Positions 1-8,985 are shown, numbered from the stretch's first letter. The stretch is DNA of 64,000 nt from CAWVSB01 sp046710535 (GCA_046710535.1 JBKEHH010000004.1:1-64000); one strand, 5' to 3'. A program made the numbers and translations. The notes: generated by a model from the letters alone, not told the origin.

Positions 1-79
1 AACGAGCCGCCTCGTAGGTACGCGCCATAGTACTAACCGGTAAAAGCAGAGTTAACCAAATAACAACGAGTCCTTTCAT
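1..79 (-). CDS. N-terminus of a secreted protein, cut by the window edge
   Basis: Reading leftward from an ATG at 79 gives an open frame to the window edge. It begins with Met-Lys, then a hydrophobic stretch (GLVVIWLTLLLPVS), then a small-residue site (TMA), which is the layout of a Sec signal peptide. Only 26 residues are visible, so the mature protein cannot be named. It lies downstream of, and on the same strand as, the oxidoreductase at 186-1190. Confidence 0.5.
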   Translation of the reverse strand, partial: MKGLVVIWLTLLLPVSTMARTYEAAR

Positions 80-143
80 AATAAATACTTTAGATTTCAA
101 TTAATTCGTAGATTACCGATAACTGATTAAGATCTAACTGGTT

Positions 144-161
144 GGGGTCATAACTGACCCC
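144..161. repeat. REP-like palindrome (GGGGTCA-TAAC-TGACCCC)
   Basis: Two perfect 7-base arms around a 4-base loop lie just past the 3' end of the oxidoreductase gene. There is no T tract, so an intrinsic terminator is unlikely. The half-sequence TGACCCCATTT recurs at 2330-2340, next to the RAYT transposase remains. RAYT enzymes are known to be associated with short REP palindromes, so I infer a REP-like element. Confidence 0.45.
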
Positions 162-185
162 ATTTCCCATTTTTAACTAGCGGCC

Positions 186-1190
186 CTAGAGATTAATAAC
201 GATTTTACCAAAATGCTTCTGCGCCACCTGTAATTCAAAGGCTTGCTGAAGTTGGTCCAGCGAATACTCATGGCTGATTAACGGTTTGATGTTGTTGGCC
301 TCAATGGCCCTAATCATATCTTCCTGCTCTTGGCGTGAGCCTACTGTTATCCCTTTCAGCGTAATGTTAGCTGTAAATAGATGCGCCGTCGGCACCTTAC
401 CAGAGATACCGGTGAGTACACCAATCAAGGAGATATGGCCGCCAATGCGGCAGGCAGATATCGATTGTCCCAGCGTACCCGGCCCACCGATTTCTACCAC
501 CTCATCAACCCCACGTCCGCCGGTCAACTCATTAGCTTTAGCACCCCAATTGGGCGTTTCCTTATAATTGATCACGTGGTCTGCACCCAGAGCCGTGAGC
601 TTGTCGAGTTTTTCTTGCGACGACGAGGTAGCAATAACCCGTGCGCCTGCTGCCTTGGCAAACTGCAGGGCAAAAATCGAAACGCCTCCAGTGCCTTGGG
701 TAAGCACCCAGTCACCTGGTTTGATGCGGGCTTCTACCATCAGTGCGCGCCACGCGGTTAGCGCTGCGCAAGGTAGTGTTGCAGCTTGCGCGAATGAATA
801 ATCTGCTGGAGCATGAGTGAAAGCGGTCGCGGGCATAACCACCAGTTCAGCGGCAAAGCCGTTAACGTGATCCCCCGGCACGCCAATAAGCTTGTTCAGC
901 TCAGGCTCGCCACCTTCCCAGTTCGGGAAAAATAATGACACTACCTTATCGCCTGCCTTGAACCGAGTCACATCGCTGCCTACAGCAACCACTTCGCCGG
1001 CACCGTCAGACATAGGGATTCGCCCATCATCGCTTGGTATCATGCCGGTAACAACGGCCAAGTCATGAAAATTGAGTGAGCTGGCATGAATACGAACAAG
1101 GATATCACCGGGACCGGGAGTGGGATCAGCTCGCTCTTCTATCCTAATATTATCGAGACCTGCGGGTTGAGAGATTACTGCAACTTTCAT
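186..1190 (-). CDS. zinc-free quinone oxidoreductase-like MDR dehydrogenase
   Basis: A 334-residue medium-chain dehydrogenase/reductase that should use NAD(P)H to reduce or oxidise a small carbonyl or quinone. The N-terminal GroES-like half carries SSLNFHDL, typical of quinone oxidoreductases and without the catalytic zinc cysteine of true alcohol dehydrogenases. The cofactor-binding half has the glycine motif GTGGVS and the conserved GADHVINY segment. I place the start at 1190 because AAGGA sits 8 bases upstream; a longer frame to 1238 lacks such a site. The substrate cannot be told. RAYT remains lie directly upstream on the same strand. Confidence 0.8.
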   Translation of the reverse strand: MKVAVISQPAGLDNIRIEERADPTPGPGDILVRIHASSLNFHDLAVVTGMIPSDDGRIPMSDGAGEVVAVGSDVTRFKAGDKVVSLFFPNWEGGEPELNKLIGVPGDHVNGFAAELVVMPATAFTHAPADYSFAQAATLPCAALTAWRALMVEARIKPGDWVLTQGTGGVSIFALQFAKAAGARVIATSSSQEKLDKLTALGADHVINYKETPNWGAKANELTGGRGVDEVVEIGGPGTLGQSISACRIGGHISLIGVLTGISGKVPTAHLFTANITLKGITVGSRQEQEDMIRAIEANNIKPLISHEYSLDQLQQAFELQVAQKHFGKIVINL

Positions 1191-1234
1191 AGTAGTTTTC
1201 CTTAAATTGTTTGGCAGCAAGCCTACCAATATAC

Positions 1235-1938
1235 TCATTGCATTGCAGCCACCTGTGTTGTCTTATCTTGCATTATTTGAATGATAGTTGAGGGCAGAGT
1301 AAGAGTCAGTTTAAAGGACCCATCACCTGAAGGAAAATTTTTACTCGTTGCATCGGGTATTTTGTGAATATTAACATCTGAAATCATTACTTTAAAAAGC
1401 TCACGATAACGGTACTGAACCTGTTCTACACAGTCATCAATAGACCAATAAGTGTCATGCGGGTTTATCAATAGATCACTCTTTTCCCCTGCATTGGCTC
1501 TATAACTCGACCATGGGTAATCCTGTGGCTGGATGACCATCTTAGCAGCCAGCGGATTAAGTTCTATATAGCGATAGCATGTTAGCAAATAAATTTCCCC
1601 ATCAACCAAACTACCTTTATGCCTACCTTTATGCCTACCTTTCCACAACGTACCACTTCGTTTGTAGGTTTTGTTTATATACTGCAGGTACTGTCGGCCA
1701 ACATGCTGAATCACCGGTGGAAGACTATCTTCCACTAACGACGTTATAGTAAATGAACATGATTGGTGATCAAACAATATGCATGTAATTCTGCTCCGTA
1801 TCGTTTCATACCTTGTAATAACAAGGTTTTATAGTATTAATAATCATCATCACAGAAAAAACACGCGTTTCTATTATTGCCACGCTGGACAACGTGAGCA
1901 GGAACGCCGGGGACATACATCCTTGTTTTTCTTGGCAT
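1235..1938 (-). pseudogene. REP-associated tyrosine transposase (RAYT), broken
   Basis: Reading from an ATG at 1938, with AAGGA 7 bases before it, gives a RAYT N-terminus (PRKTRMYVPGVPAHVVQRGN) and then CFFCDDDY. A TAA at 1837-1839 follows where the family usually has Gln or His, so it is probably a CAA to TAA change. The frame resumes to the catalytic HUH-type motif NHVHLL near 1750 and then loses one base. It continues in the next frame as VEDSLPPVIQHVGRQYLQY, a GTLWKGRHKG segment, ELNPLAAKMV and YPWSSY. A 12-base unit near 1612-1640 is duplicated, giving GRHKGRHKG. The family is Y1_Tnp (IS200-like single-strand transposases domesticated with REP sequences). At least two inactivating lesions are present. 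Confidence 0.8.
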
Positions 1939-2020
1939 TGCAAAATCCTTTTGCTTGATGACGATTTAAAAGTGTTACTAAGACGCTATACAAAAAAACA
2001 ACCCTTACGACTCCCGTAAT

Positions 2021-2215
2021 TTACGATAGATGTAGATGATTAGTCATGAAGACCCATGCGCGAATACTCCCTTGATATTTGAACGCAGCCTCATGCAGCC
2101 AATGTGCATAAGCTGCAATGTCTTCGTCAGAGGCGAAACATATCTGCCAGTTATTACCGCGTTGGATAAGATGCTGGGGAACCCCAACAGCACATAGCCT
2201 TTGTCGTCTAGCCAT
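2021..2215 (-). pseudogene. second RAYT-type transposase, N-terminal fragment only
   Basis: 64 codons with a good ribosome site (GGAGG ahead of the ATG at 2215). The protein contains VGVPQHLIQRGN and ends right after the HUH-type motif TNHLHLS at a TAA. A full RAYT runs some 150 residues further and carries the catalytic tyrosine, so the product cannot be active. It differs from the neighbouring remnant (NWQICFASDED against NRNACFFCDDD), so it is a separate family member and not a duplication of the same copy. Similar short sequences (TTACGAC[T/C]CCC) lie just beyond both sides, near 2005 and 2370. Confidence 0.7.
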
Positions 2216-2270
2216 ATCGTTCCTCCATGAACAATATCAAAATTTCATCTAACCGATAATACTAACTTAG

Positions 2271-2325
2271 AGCTTTAGAGCTTTAGAGCTTTAGAGCTTT
2301 AGAGCTTTAGAGCTTTAGAGCTTTT
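2271..2325. repeat. octamer tandem repeat (AGCTTTAG) x 6 plus part
   Basis: Six perfect head-to-tail copies of AGCTTTAG run from 2271 to 2318, followed by a partial copy and then the RAYT-associated string ACTCTGACCCCATTT. A degenerate partial copy precedes the array. There are no spacers. The array lies upstream of the RAYT fragment at 2021-2215 and downstream of the gene at 2410-3033. Confidence 0.85.
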
Positions 2326-2409
2326 ACTCTGACCCCATTTATTCAGTCACTGTACAAACAATAACCGTTACGACCCCTTTAATTCAATATCCTCTGGCGA
2401 CAAGATTTT

Positions 2410-3033
2410 TTAACCTTGCAAAATAGCCCATTCAACCAATGGCAATTGATCGTTACCAAAATACAAACGTTCGCCATCGCCAAACGGTACATAAATACTG
2501 GGTGACCCAAAAGCGCCGCGTGCAATAGCTTCATCGGTATTACTGCGTAAGTGATCTTTTGTTGCTTGTTGTTGCGACATAACGCGCAGCTGCTCACCAT
2601 CTAAGCCAACTGCATTGGCTATCTTAACCAACACATCAGCGTTGTCTAAGTTTGCTTGGTCAGTGTAATAGGCATCAAAAGCGGCTTTAGTAAACCGAAG
2701 TAACGCCGCTTGATTATCCTCTAAGGCGCAACAAAAACGCATAGCATGCACTGAGCGCAAAGGATGATGAGCGGAAGGGAAATTCATCGGTATATTATAC
2801 AGCGCCGCCCAATCAAATAAAGACTGTCCAAGCTGCTGCCACTTAGGGCTAGCCATACTGTTAGCCCGTGATTCCACATAAGCTTCATTTACGTTGTTGT
2901 GTACGCCGCCCACTAGAAACGGCCGCCAAATAATTGTTGTGTCGAGTTTTTTAGCCAAGGGCTGAATATTATTGAATGCAATACATGTCCAAGGCGATGA
3001 CAGATCGAAGAAAAACTCAATATTGTTGGACAT
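2410..3033 (-). CDS. 2-hydroxychromene-2-carboxylate isomerase-like / kappa-class GST
   Basis: 207 residues of the DsbA-fold family that includes kappa glutathione transferases and HCCA isomerase (NahD) of naphthalene breakdown. The N-terminus has FFFDLSSPW, where family members keep a serine that contacts glutathione. The middle helical domain has HPLRSVHAMR, and near the C-terminus is GAFGSPSIYVP with the cis-Pro loop. The start at 3033 has GAGGTGG about 6 bases upstream. No aromatic-degradation genes are nearby, so a glutathione-dependent isomerase or transferase of unknown substrate is as far as I would go. Confidence 0.8.
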   Translation of the reverse strand: MSNNIEFFFDLSSPWTCIAFNNIQPLAKKLDTTIIWRPFLVGGVHNNVNEAYVESRANSMASPKWQQLGQSLFDWAALYNIPMNFPSAHHPLRSVHAMRFCCALEDNQAALLRFTKAAFDAYYTDQANLDNADVLVKIANAVGLDGEQLRVMSQQQATKDHLRSNTDEAIARGAFGSPSIYVPFGDGERLYFGNDQLPLVEWAILQG

Positions 3034-3295
3034 TATTTTCCACCTCTTTAATCATAAACCTTAAAATAAAAAATGTTGCCAGCGAATATATAATAGTAGC
3101 TTGATGCTTGTAGATAACAAAATTTTCAGAGCGAGCCTTGAATGTAAGCCAAGCATCAGTTGTGGGTATTACTGAATAAACATGATTTTTCGTTAGATCG
3201 AAGAGGCCATCGGCCCCGCGAAAGGTTTGAATGCCGCTTTCTGCCGAGATACCGGCGCCGGTAAGGATAACGATTGAGCCTTTGGTTTGATTCAC
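3017..3295 (-). pseudogene. Sir2-family (CobB-like) NAD-dependent deacylase, N-terminal fragment
   Basis: The first ~35 residues match the NAD-binding start of sirtuins: IVILTGAGISAESGIQTFRG, the GAG(I)S..SGI..FRG signature. After GLFDL the reading no longer resembles the family. The catalytic His and the zinc cysteines, which should lie further on, are absent, and the frame ends after 92 codons overlapping the start of the next gene. A whole sirtuin has about 230-270 residues, so this is a decayed 5' end. Confidence 0.7.
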
Positions 3296-3395
3296 ACTAT
3301 TACCTGCTAATTAACATTGCCTAAATTAAACCCAAAACTGCCAATAGATACCATAAGATTATCAGCAGTTTACTTATTTGAGCGGAGTGACTTTG

Positions 3396-4265
3396 ATGAA
3401 ATTTGTTATATCAATGGCCTATAGCACCATTAACGATATTGTCGAGCTAGCTAAATGTGCCGATGATTGCGGCTGGGATGCAATTACCTTTTCAGACCAT
3501 ATTGTGCACCCTGAAACCATTAACACAGCCTACCCTTATACTAAAGATGGCAAGCGCCGTTGGGAGGCCTTTACTGACTGGCCCGACCCTTGGGTAATTA
3601 TTGGCGCTTGTGCGGCGGTGACTAAAAACCTGCGCTTTACTAACAATGTGTTTGTACTGCCTATTCGTAATCCGTTTTTGGTAGCTAAAGCGGTGAGTAC
3701 TGCCGCCATTATTTCAAACAACCGCGTGACACTAACCATTGGCGTGGGTTGGAGTAAAGACGAGTATTTACTTATGGGGCAAGACTTTCATACCCGCGGT
3801 AAGCGCTGCGATGAAATGATAGAGGTTATGCGCAAGCTGTGGACTGGCAAGATGGTTAACCATGACGGTGCATTTTACCCGTTTGGTAATTTAGAGATGA
3901 ACCCAGCGCCGACTGAAGAGATACCTATTTGGATTGGCGGCATTTCAACCGCCGCCCACAAACGCGCCGCCCGCATTGGCAACGGCTGGTTAAGTGATTT
4001 ACAGCCGTCTGATGAAATCATTGAGTCAGTTAAGGCTATTAATACCTTGCGGGCCGAGTATGGCCGCGACCACCTGCCGTTTGATGTAATGGCCTCGCCC
4101 AATGACGCGTGGGAGATTAACGGCTACAAGAAGCTCGAAGACAATGGTGTCACTCACCTGCTGACTATGCCGTGGGCGTTTTATCATGGTGAAAATGCCA
4201 CGCTTGAACAGAAGAAAGATGGTATAAAGCGCTTCGCTGAAGATGTGATTCACAAAATGAGATAA
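3396..4265 (+). CDS. LLM-class (TIGR03619-like) flavin/F420 oxidoreductase
   Basis: 289 residues of the luciferase-like monooxygenase fold. Characteristic pieces are the N-terminal FAD..GWD strand (CADDCGWDAITFSDHI), LRFTNNVFVLPIRNP, LTIGVGWSKDEY and EEIPIWIGG. The closest group I recognise is annotated as F420-dependent in actinobacteria. Many gammaproteobacteria lack F420, so FMN is an alternative cofactor. I choose the ATG at 3396, with GGAG 9 bases upstream, over a TTG at 3378. It ends 11 bases before rsuA and could be cotranscribed. Confidence 0.8.
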   Translation: MKFVISMAYSTINDIVELAKCADDCGWDAITFSDHIVHPETINTAYPYTKDGKRRWEAFTDWPDPWVIIGACAAVTKNLRFTNNVFVLPIRNPFLVAKAVSTAAIISNNRVTLTIGVGWSKDEYLLMGQDFHTRGKRCDEMIEVMRKLWTGKMVNHDGAFYPFGNLEMNPAPTEEIPIWIGGISTAAHKRAARIGNGWLSDLQPSDEIIESVKAINTLRAEYGRDHLPFDVMASPNDAWEINGYKKLEDNGVTHLLTMPWAFYHGENATLEQKKDGIKRFAEDVIHKMR

Positions 4266-4276
4266 ACTCCACCACT

Positions 4277-4966
4277 ATGCGTCTAGATAAATACATTGCC
4301 AGTGTATCCAATTACTCCCGCAGCCAAGTAAAACAGGCGGTTAAAACCAAAGACGTTAGTGTAAATGGGGTAAAAGCCACCACTGCCTCGACAAAGGTTA
4401 ACGACAGCGACGATGTCACTATTTATGGCAATGCCATGCGTGCCGCTGGCCCCCGCTATATTATGCTGCATAAGCCCAAAGGCTATGTAAGCGCTAATAA
4501 AGACGTCAACAGCCCCACCGCGCTTGACCTAATAAATGAAGACAACCTTGAAAAGCTGCATATTGCTGGCCGCCTAGACGTAGACAGCACTGGCTTGCTA
4601 CTGCTAACCGACGACGGCAAATGGACCCACCGGGTTATATCGCCCAACCGAGACTGCGTAAAACGCTACAAAGTGACCTTAGAGCACCCTATTGAAGATG
4701 ATTACGCCGAGCGCTTAGCCGCGGGAATGCTGTTAACTGGCGAGCCTAAACCGTGTAAACCCGCCACCCTTGAGGTGATTGATGCCCACACCGCATGGCT
4801 GGCAATTAGCGAAGGGAAGTTTCACCAGATAAAAAGAATGTTTATTCAGCTAAATAACTTGGTAACAGACCTGCATCGCGAGTCTATTGGCGATATACTC
4901 CTCGACCAAAATTTAGCCCCCGGCGAATATCGTTTTTTAAGCCCACAAGAGATTGAATCTGTCTAA
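4277..4966 (+). CDS. rsuA: 16S rRNA pseudouridine-516 synthase
   Basis: 229 residues, almost the length of E. coli RsuA (231). An N-terminal S4 RNA-binding domain (MRLDKYIAS..SRSQVKQAV) is followed by the RsuA/RluB/E/F synthase domain. That domain has the catalytic aspartate in GRLDVDSTG (Asp101), MLHKPKGYV, and the C-terminal ISEGKFHQIKRM and LAPGEYR motifs. The protein isomerises one uridine in 16S rRNA during small-subunit assembly. Its stop abuts the next start codon with no gap, implying coupled translation with the methyltransferase. RsuA is preferred over RluE/RluF because of the S4 domain, overall length and C-terminal match. Confidence 0.9.
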   Translation: MRLDKYIASVSNYSRSQVKQAVKTKDVSVNGVKATTASTKVNDSDDVTIYGNAMRAAGPRYIMLHKPKGYVSANKDVNSPTALDLINEDNLEKLHIAGRLDVDSTGLLLLTDDGKWTHRVISPNRDCVKRYKVTLEHPIEDDYAERLAAGMLLTGEPKPCKPATLEVIDAHTAWLAISEGKFHQIKRMFIQLNNLVTDLHRESIGDILLDQNLAPGEYRFLSPQEIESV

Positions 4967-6022
4967 ATGATAGACTTTGCGGTACAAGTTCTGCTTGCAG
5001 AAATTTCAAGTCACCTCGACAGTGACCAGGGCAATTGCCTGTTGGTGCTGGATGAGCAAATTGACGTTAAACAGCTACTAACGTTGCAACCCCACCCCGC
5101 ACTAACCATTATTACTAACCGTTGCGACCAAGCCGTACGCTTAGCTAAACGTGAGTTTAACGTTAAGGCCAGTGATTACGACTTTAGTGAGTTTGCAGCG
5201 GGCAGCTTTAGCGCGGTATTTCACCGGATGTCTAAACAAAAGGCGTTGGTGCATTATACCATTAACCAATGCGCACACCTGCTTACAGGCAACGGCGCAC
5301 TGCATGTTACTGGCTTTAAAAACGAAGGCACTAAAACCTATATCGACAAAGCCAGCAAATACTTAGGCGGCGCCAAGAAGATTAACAAGCTGGCTAAAAA
5401 CGTGTACAGCGCCGTTATTACTAAAGTGAGTGTTGGTGCTCCCTTAGATGACAGCGACTACACCAGCCTGCGGCCGGCAATCAACTTTAATGAAACAAAC
5501 TTTATCAGCAAACCTGGGGTTTACGGCTGGCAAAAAGTAGACAAAGGCAGCACTTTATTAGTTGAGCAGCTACAACAGCTAATAAACACCTATAACAAAC
5601 CCGAATTTAAAGTATTAGATTTAGGCTGTGGTTATGGCTTTATCTCAGTGATGGCGGCGCAAATGGCCAATATGAACATTACCGCCACCGACAACAACCT
5701 AACCGCTATTGCCGCCTGCCAGGCTAACTTTGCAAGTCATAACATAGCGGGTGAAGTAATAGCCGCCGACGTTGGCGAAGGCATTAGAGGCAAATATGAT
5801 TTTGTATTGTGTAACCCGCCGTTTCACAAAGGGTTTGAAGTAAACGAAGAATTAACTGAACGCTTTTTAAGCGCCGCCATTAAGGTGTTGCGCCCGAAAG
5901 GGTGTGCCTTGTTTGTAGTGAATGAGTTTATACCGTTGCCGAAAAAAGCCATTGGTATTTTTGAGCACTGTGAAGAGCTAGCCACTGAAAACGGCTTTAA
6001 GGTTTTTAGATTAACCAATTAA
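4967..6022 (+). CDS. RsmC/RlmG-like rRNA (guanine-N2)-methyltransferase
   Basis: 351 residues with the two-domain MTS architecture. A degenerate N-terminal methyltransferase-like half is followed by a catalytic half with the SAM motif DLGCGYG (218-224) and NPPF (283-286), the latter typical of base-N2 methylases. The joint FISKPGVYGWQKVDKGS corresponds to the PGVFS..LD.GS linker of RsmC. Length fits RsmC (about 340; 16S G1207) better than RlmG (about 375; 23S G1835), but I cannot separate them firmly. It starts at the base after the rsuA stop and ends 16 bases before rapA. Confidence 0.8.
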   Translation: MIDFAVQVLLAEISSHLDSDQGNCLLVLDEQIDVKQLLTLQPHPALTIITNRCDQAVRLAKREFNVKASDYDFSEFAAGSFSAVFHRMSKQKALVHYTINQCAHLLTGNGALHVTGFKNEGTKTYIDKASKYLGGAKKINKLAKNVYSAVITKVSVGAPLDDSDYTSLRPAINFNETNFISKPGVYGWQKVDKGSTLLVEQLQQLINTYNKPEFKVLDLGCGYGFISVMAAQMANMNITATDNNLTAIAACQANFASHNIAGEVIAADVGEGIRGKYDFVLCNPPFHKGFEVNEELTERFLSAAIKVLRPKGCALFVVNEFIPLPKKAIGIFEHCEELATENGFKVFRLTN

Positions 6023-6038
6023 ATGTAAGTGAGATTAT

Positions 6039-8885
6039 ATGAGTTTTGTAGTTGGCCAACGTTGGATAAGTCACACTGAATCAGCACTAGGTTTAGGCAT
6101 TATTGCTGAAGTGGCAGGCCGCCTGGTGACGGTGAGCTTTCCTGCCGCTGAAGAAGAGCGCACCTATGCCATCGACAACGCCCCCCTAGGCCGCGTGACC
6201 TACAAAGTTGGCGAAGAAATAATGACCATGGACGATGAAAGTCTGGCGATCATTAGAGTCGACGACCACAACGGTTTATTGGTTTACCACGGCATGACAA
6301 CCGATGGCGAAGGCAAAGGTATTTCTGAATTAGAACTAAACTGCTTTGTACAATTTACCTCACCGCAGCAGTGCTTAATTAGCGGCCAGTTTGGCAACAA
6401 CAAAGCGTTTCAGTTGCGCGTTGACACCATTAACCACATGCATAATTTACAACAGTCAAATGTATTAGGGCTATTAGGCTCACGTACTAGTTTGCTGCCT
6501 CACCAAGTATATATAGCGAATGAAGTAGCCAAACGCTTTGCACCACGGGTGTTGCTCGCCGACGAAGTTGGCCTGGGTAAAACCATTGAAGCTGGGATGA
6601 TTATTCATCAGCAGCTGCATACCAACCGTGCCAACCGCGTACTTATTGTGGTGCCAGACACCTTGGTACACCAATGGCTTGTTGAAATGATGCGCCGCTT
6701 TAATTTGCACTTCTCTATTTTTGACGAACAACGAATTCAGTCGTTAGAAATAAACGAAGGCGATGAAATGCTCGATGAATATGATCAACGAGTTGAAGCT
6801 GTTGCTGAAAACCCGTTTGAAAGCGAACAACTAATTCTGTGTACGCTTAGCTTGTTAACTGAAAATGAAAAGTATCAGCAGTATGCTAATGACGCCCAGT
6901 GGGATTTGTTAGTCGTCGATGAAGCCCATCACCTAGAGTGGACGCCAAGCGAAAACAGTATTGAATACCAATGCGTTGAAAGCTTAGCAAAAACCAGTGC
7001 CGGCGTTTTATTGCTAACGGCTACGCCAGAACAAATGGGTATTGAAGGCCACTTTGCACGCTTGCGCCTGTTAGACCCGTCGCGTTTTCACGACTTAGAC
7101 GTTTTTAAAACTGAAGAACAAGGTTATGAAGAACTAAACAGCCTAGTGCAAAAACTATTAGCTGATGACTGTGATGAGGAAGCCTTATTCGATGAGCTAG
7201 CTACCTATTTAGGGGATGACTTGCCGGTTACAGATGGCGGCTTAGATAAAAACGCCATTATTAACCAGTTATTAGACCGCCACGGCACTGGCCGCATTTT
7301 GTTCCGTAATACTAGGGCTGCAATACCTAATTTCCCTAAACGGGTTGTGCACAGCTACCCATTACCTGCCCCGCCTGAATATGAGCTTGCCGGCCTTGAT
7401 GCCTTATACCCAGAACAACATGTACCTGAAGTGCAGTGGATTGTTGATGACCCAAGAGTTGACTGGTTAAAAACCACTCTTAAAGGTTTGAAAGGTAAAA
7501 AGGTATTAGTGATTTGTGCCAGTGCCGATACCGCTGTTGGGCTAGAGCATCATTTACAAATGCGTTCTGGTATTCGCAGCGCAGCGTTTCACGAAGGTTT
7601 GTCTATTATTGAACGTGACAGTGCGGCGGCTTATTTTGCTGACATGGACAGCGGTGCACAGGTTTTAGTCTGCAGCGAAATTGGCAGTGAAGGCCGTAAC
7701 TTTCAGTTTTCGCATCACCTAGTGTTGTTTGACTTACCGCTTAACCCAGACTTACTAGAGCAACGTATTGGCCGCTTAGACCGTATTGGTCAGCAGCATG
7801 AAATTAATATCCATGTACCTTACCTTGAAAGCAGCGCCCAAGAAATATTATTCCGTTGGTATAACGAAGGCTTATCGCTGTTTACCCAAAGCTGTAGCGC
7901 GGCGAAGTCTATTTTTGACCATTGCGAGCAACCATTACTGGCGGCAATAAAAGCGCCTAATAGCGACATATGCGAATTAATTAGCCAAAGCAAAGATTAT
8001 ACGGCTGAGATTAAAGCCATATTAGCCTCGGGCCGTAACCCACTGTTGGAACTAAACTCTTGTAATACCGAGTTGGCGGCTGAATTAATTGAAGCCATTG
8101 AAGAAGACGAAAACCCAGCGGTATTTAACGACTACACCGACGCCTTGTTTGAGGTGTTTGGTTTAGAGCAAGAATACCATTCTGAAGGTGCACAAATTTT
8201 ACGCACTAGCGACCATATGGAAAACGATTATTTTCCTGGCTTTAATAATCGCGACAGCGTAACAGTAACCAGCGACCGTAACCTCGCCCTAGTGCTCGAA
8301 GACATGGAGTTTTTGAATTGGGAACACCCCATGATCAACGAGTCGATGGAAGCGATATTAGACGCTGAGTTGGGTAACGCCACCATTACCACTATGAGCG
8401 TGAAAGGCTTAAACCCTGGCACGTTGTTATTAGAGGTTTTTCATACGGCTACCTGCATGGCACCTAAGCACTTACAACTTAATCGCTATTTGCCATTGTC
8501 ACCGGTACGTCAGCTATTAGATAAGGGTGGTAAAAACATTGCCCACGTTATGTCGCACCAGCAACTTAACGACCGCTGCGAGCATTTAAAACGCGCAACG
8601 GGCCAAGCGGTGGTTAAACAAACTACTGAGATGATTGACCAAATGATGGTATTTGCTGAAAATCTTGCTGAAAAAGCCCTTGAGCCATTAATAGAGCAAG
8701 CCCAAGAGCGGATTATTACTAGCCTTAATATTGAAATAGACCGATTGACTGCCCTTAGAGCGGTTAACCCGTCGATACGCGAAGAAGAGATTGAGTTTTT
8801 TCGCCAGCAATTAGCACAAGGTTTAGACCATATTGGTAAGGCGATAATGCAGCCCCAGTCTATCCGGTTGATTGTTACTACTTAG
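6039..8885 (+). CDS. rapA: RNA polymerase-associated Swi2/Snf2 ATPase RapA
   Basis: 948 residues (E. coli 968). The ATPase binds RNA polymerase and helps recycle it after termination. The N-terminus has the tandem Tudor-like part (MSFVVGQRWISHTE..LGLG). The helicase core follows, with Walker A ADEVGLGKTIEAG near residue 175, DEAHH at 294 and LLTATPEQ. The second RecA lobe has SEIGSEGRNFQF and the arginine finger region EQRIGRLDRIGQ. The C-terminal domain is full length. The start is preceded by AGTGAG. The upstream genes also act on RNA (rRNA modification). Confidence 0.95.
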   Translation: MSFVVGQRWISHTESALGLGIIAEVAGRLVTVSFPAAEEERTYAIDNAPLGRVTYKVGEEIMTMDDESLAIIRVDDHNGLLVYHGMTTDGEGKGISELELNCFVQFTSPQQCLISGQFGNNKAFQLRVDTINHMHNLQQSNVLGLLGSRTSLLPHQVYIANEVAKRFAPRVLLADEVGLGKTIEAGMIIHQQLHTNRANRVLIVVPDTLVHQWLVEMMRRFNLHFSIFDEQRIQSLEINEGDEMLDEYDQRVEAVAENPFESEQLILCTLSLLTENEKYQQYANDAQWDLLVVDEAHHLEWTPSENSIEYQCVESLAKTSAGVLLLTATPEQMGIEGHFARLRLLDPSRFHDLDVFKTEEQGYEELNSLVQKLLADDCDEEALFDELATYLGDDLPVTDGGLDKNAIINQLLDRHGTGRILFRNTRAAIPNFPKRVVHSYPLPAPPEYELAGLDALYPEQHVPEVQWIVDDPRVDWLKTTLKGLKGKKVLVICASADTAVGLEHHLQMRSGIRSAAFHEGLSIIERDSAAAYFADMDSGAQVLVCSEIGSEGRNFQFSHHLVLFDLPLNPDLLEQRIGRLDRIGQQHEINIHVPYLESSAQEILFRWYNEGLSLFTQSCSAAKSIFDHCEQPLLAAIKAPNSDICELISQSKDYTAEIKAILASGRNPLLELNSCNTELAAELIEAIEEDENPAVFNDYTDALFEVFGLEQEYHSEGAQILRTSDHMENDYFPGFNNRDSVTVTSDRNLALVLEDMEFLNWEHPMINESMEAILDAELGNATITTMSVKGLNPGTLLLEVFHTATCMAPKHLQLNRYLPLSPVRQLLDKGGKNIAHVMSHQQLNDRCEHLKRATGQAVVKQTTEMIDQMMVFAENLAEKALEPLIEQAQERIITSLNIEIDRLTALRAVNPSIREEEIEFFRQQLAQGLDHIGKAIMQPQSIRLIVTT

Positions 8886-8913
8886 CGAGTGTGCGTTATT
8901 CACATTTTGATTT

Positions 8914-8985
8914 GTCATTCCCAAGAAGCCGGGAATCTAGTTTTGAGTAGCCGCTCTGGATACCAGCGTTCGCGAGAATGACGAA
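8914..8985. repeat. imperfect inverted repeat of the GTCATTCCC type
   Basis: Two arms of about 27 bases, GTCATTCCCAAGAAGCCGGG.. (8914-8940) and the reverse complement of GTCATTCTCGCGAACGCTGG.. (8956-8982), face each other. The arms carry the GTCATTC..GGAATC pattern of dispersed palindromic repeats common in proteobacterial intergenic regions. It lies just after the rapA stop. The arms have diverged, so it is probably old. Confidence 0.6.

Noticed and set aside
2271..2325. Possible CRISPR array
   Set aside because: Repeats are 8 bases, contiguous and without spacers; no cas genes are present in the window.
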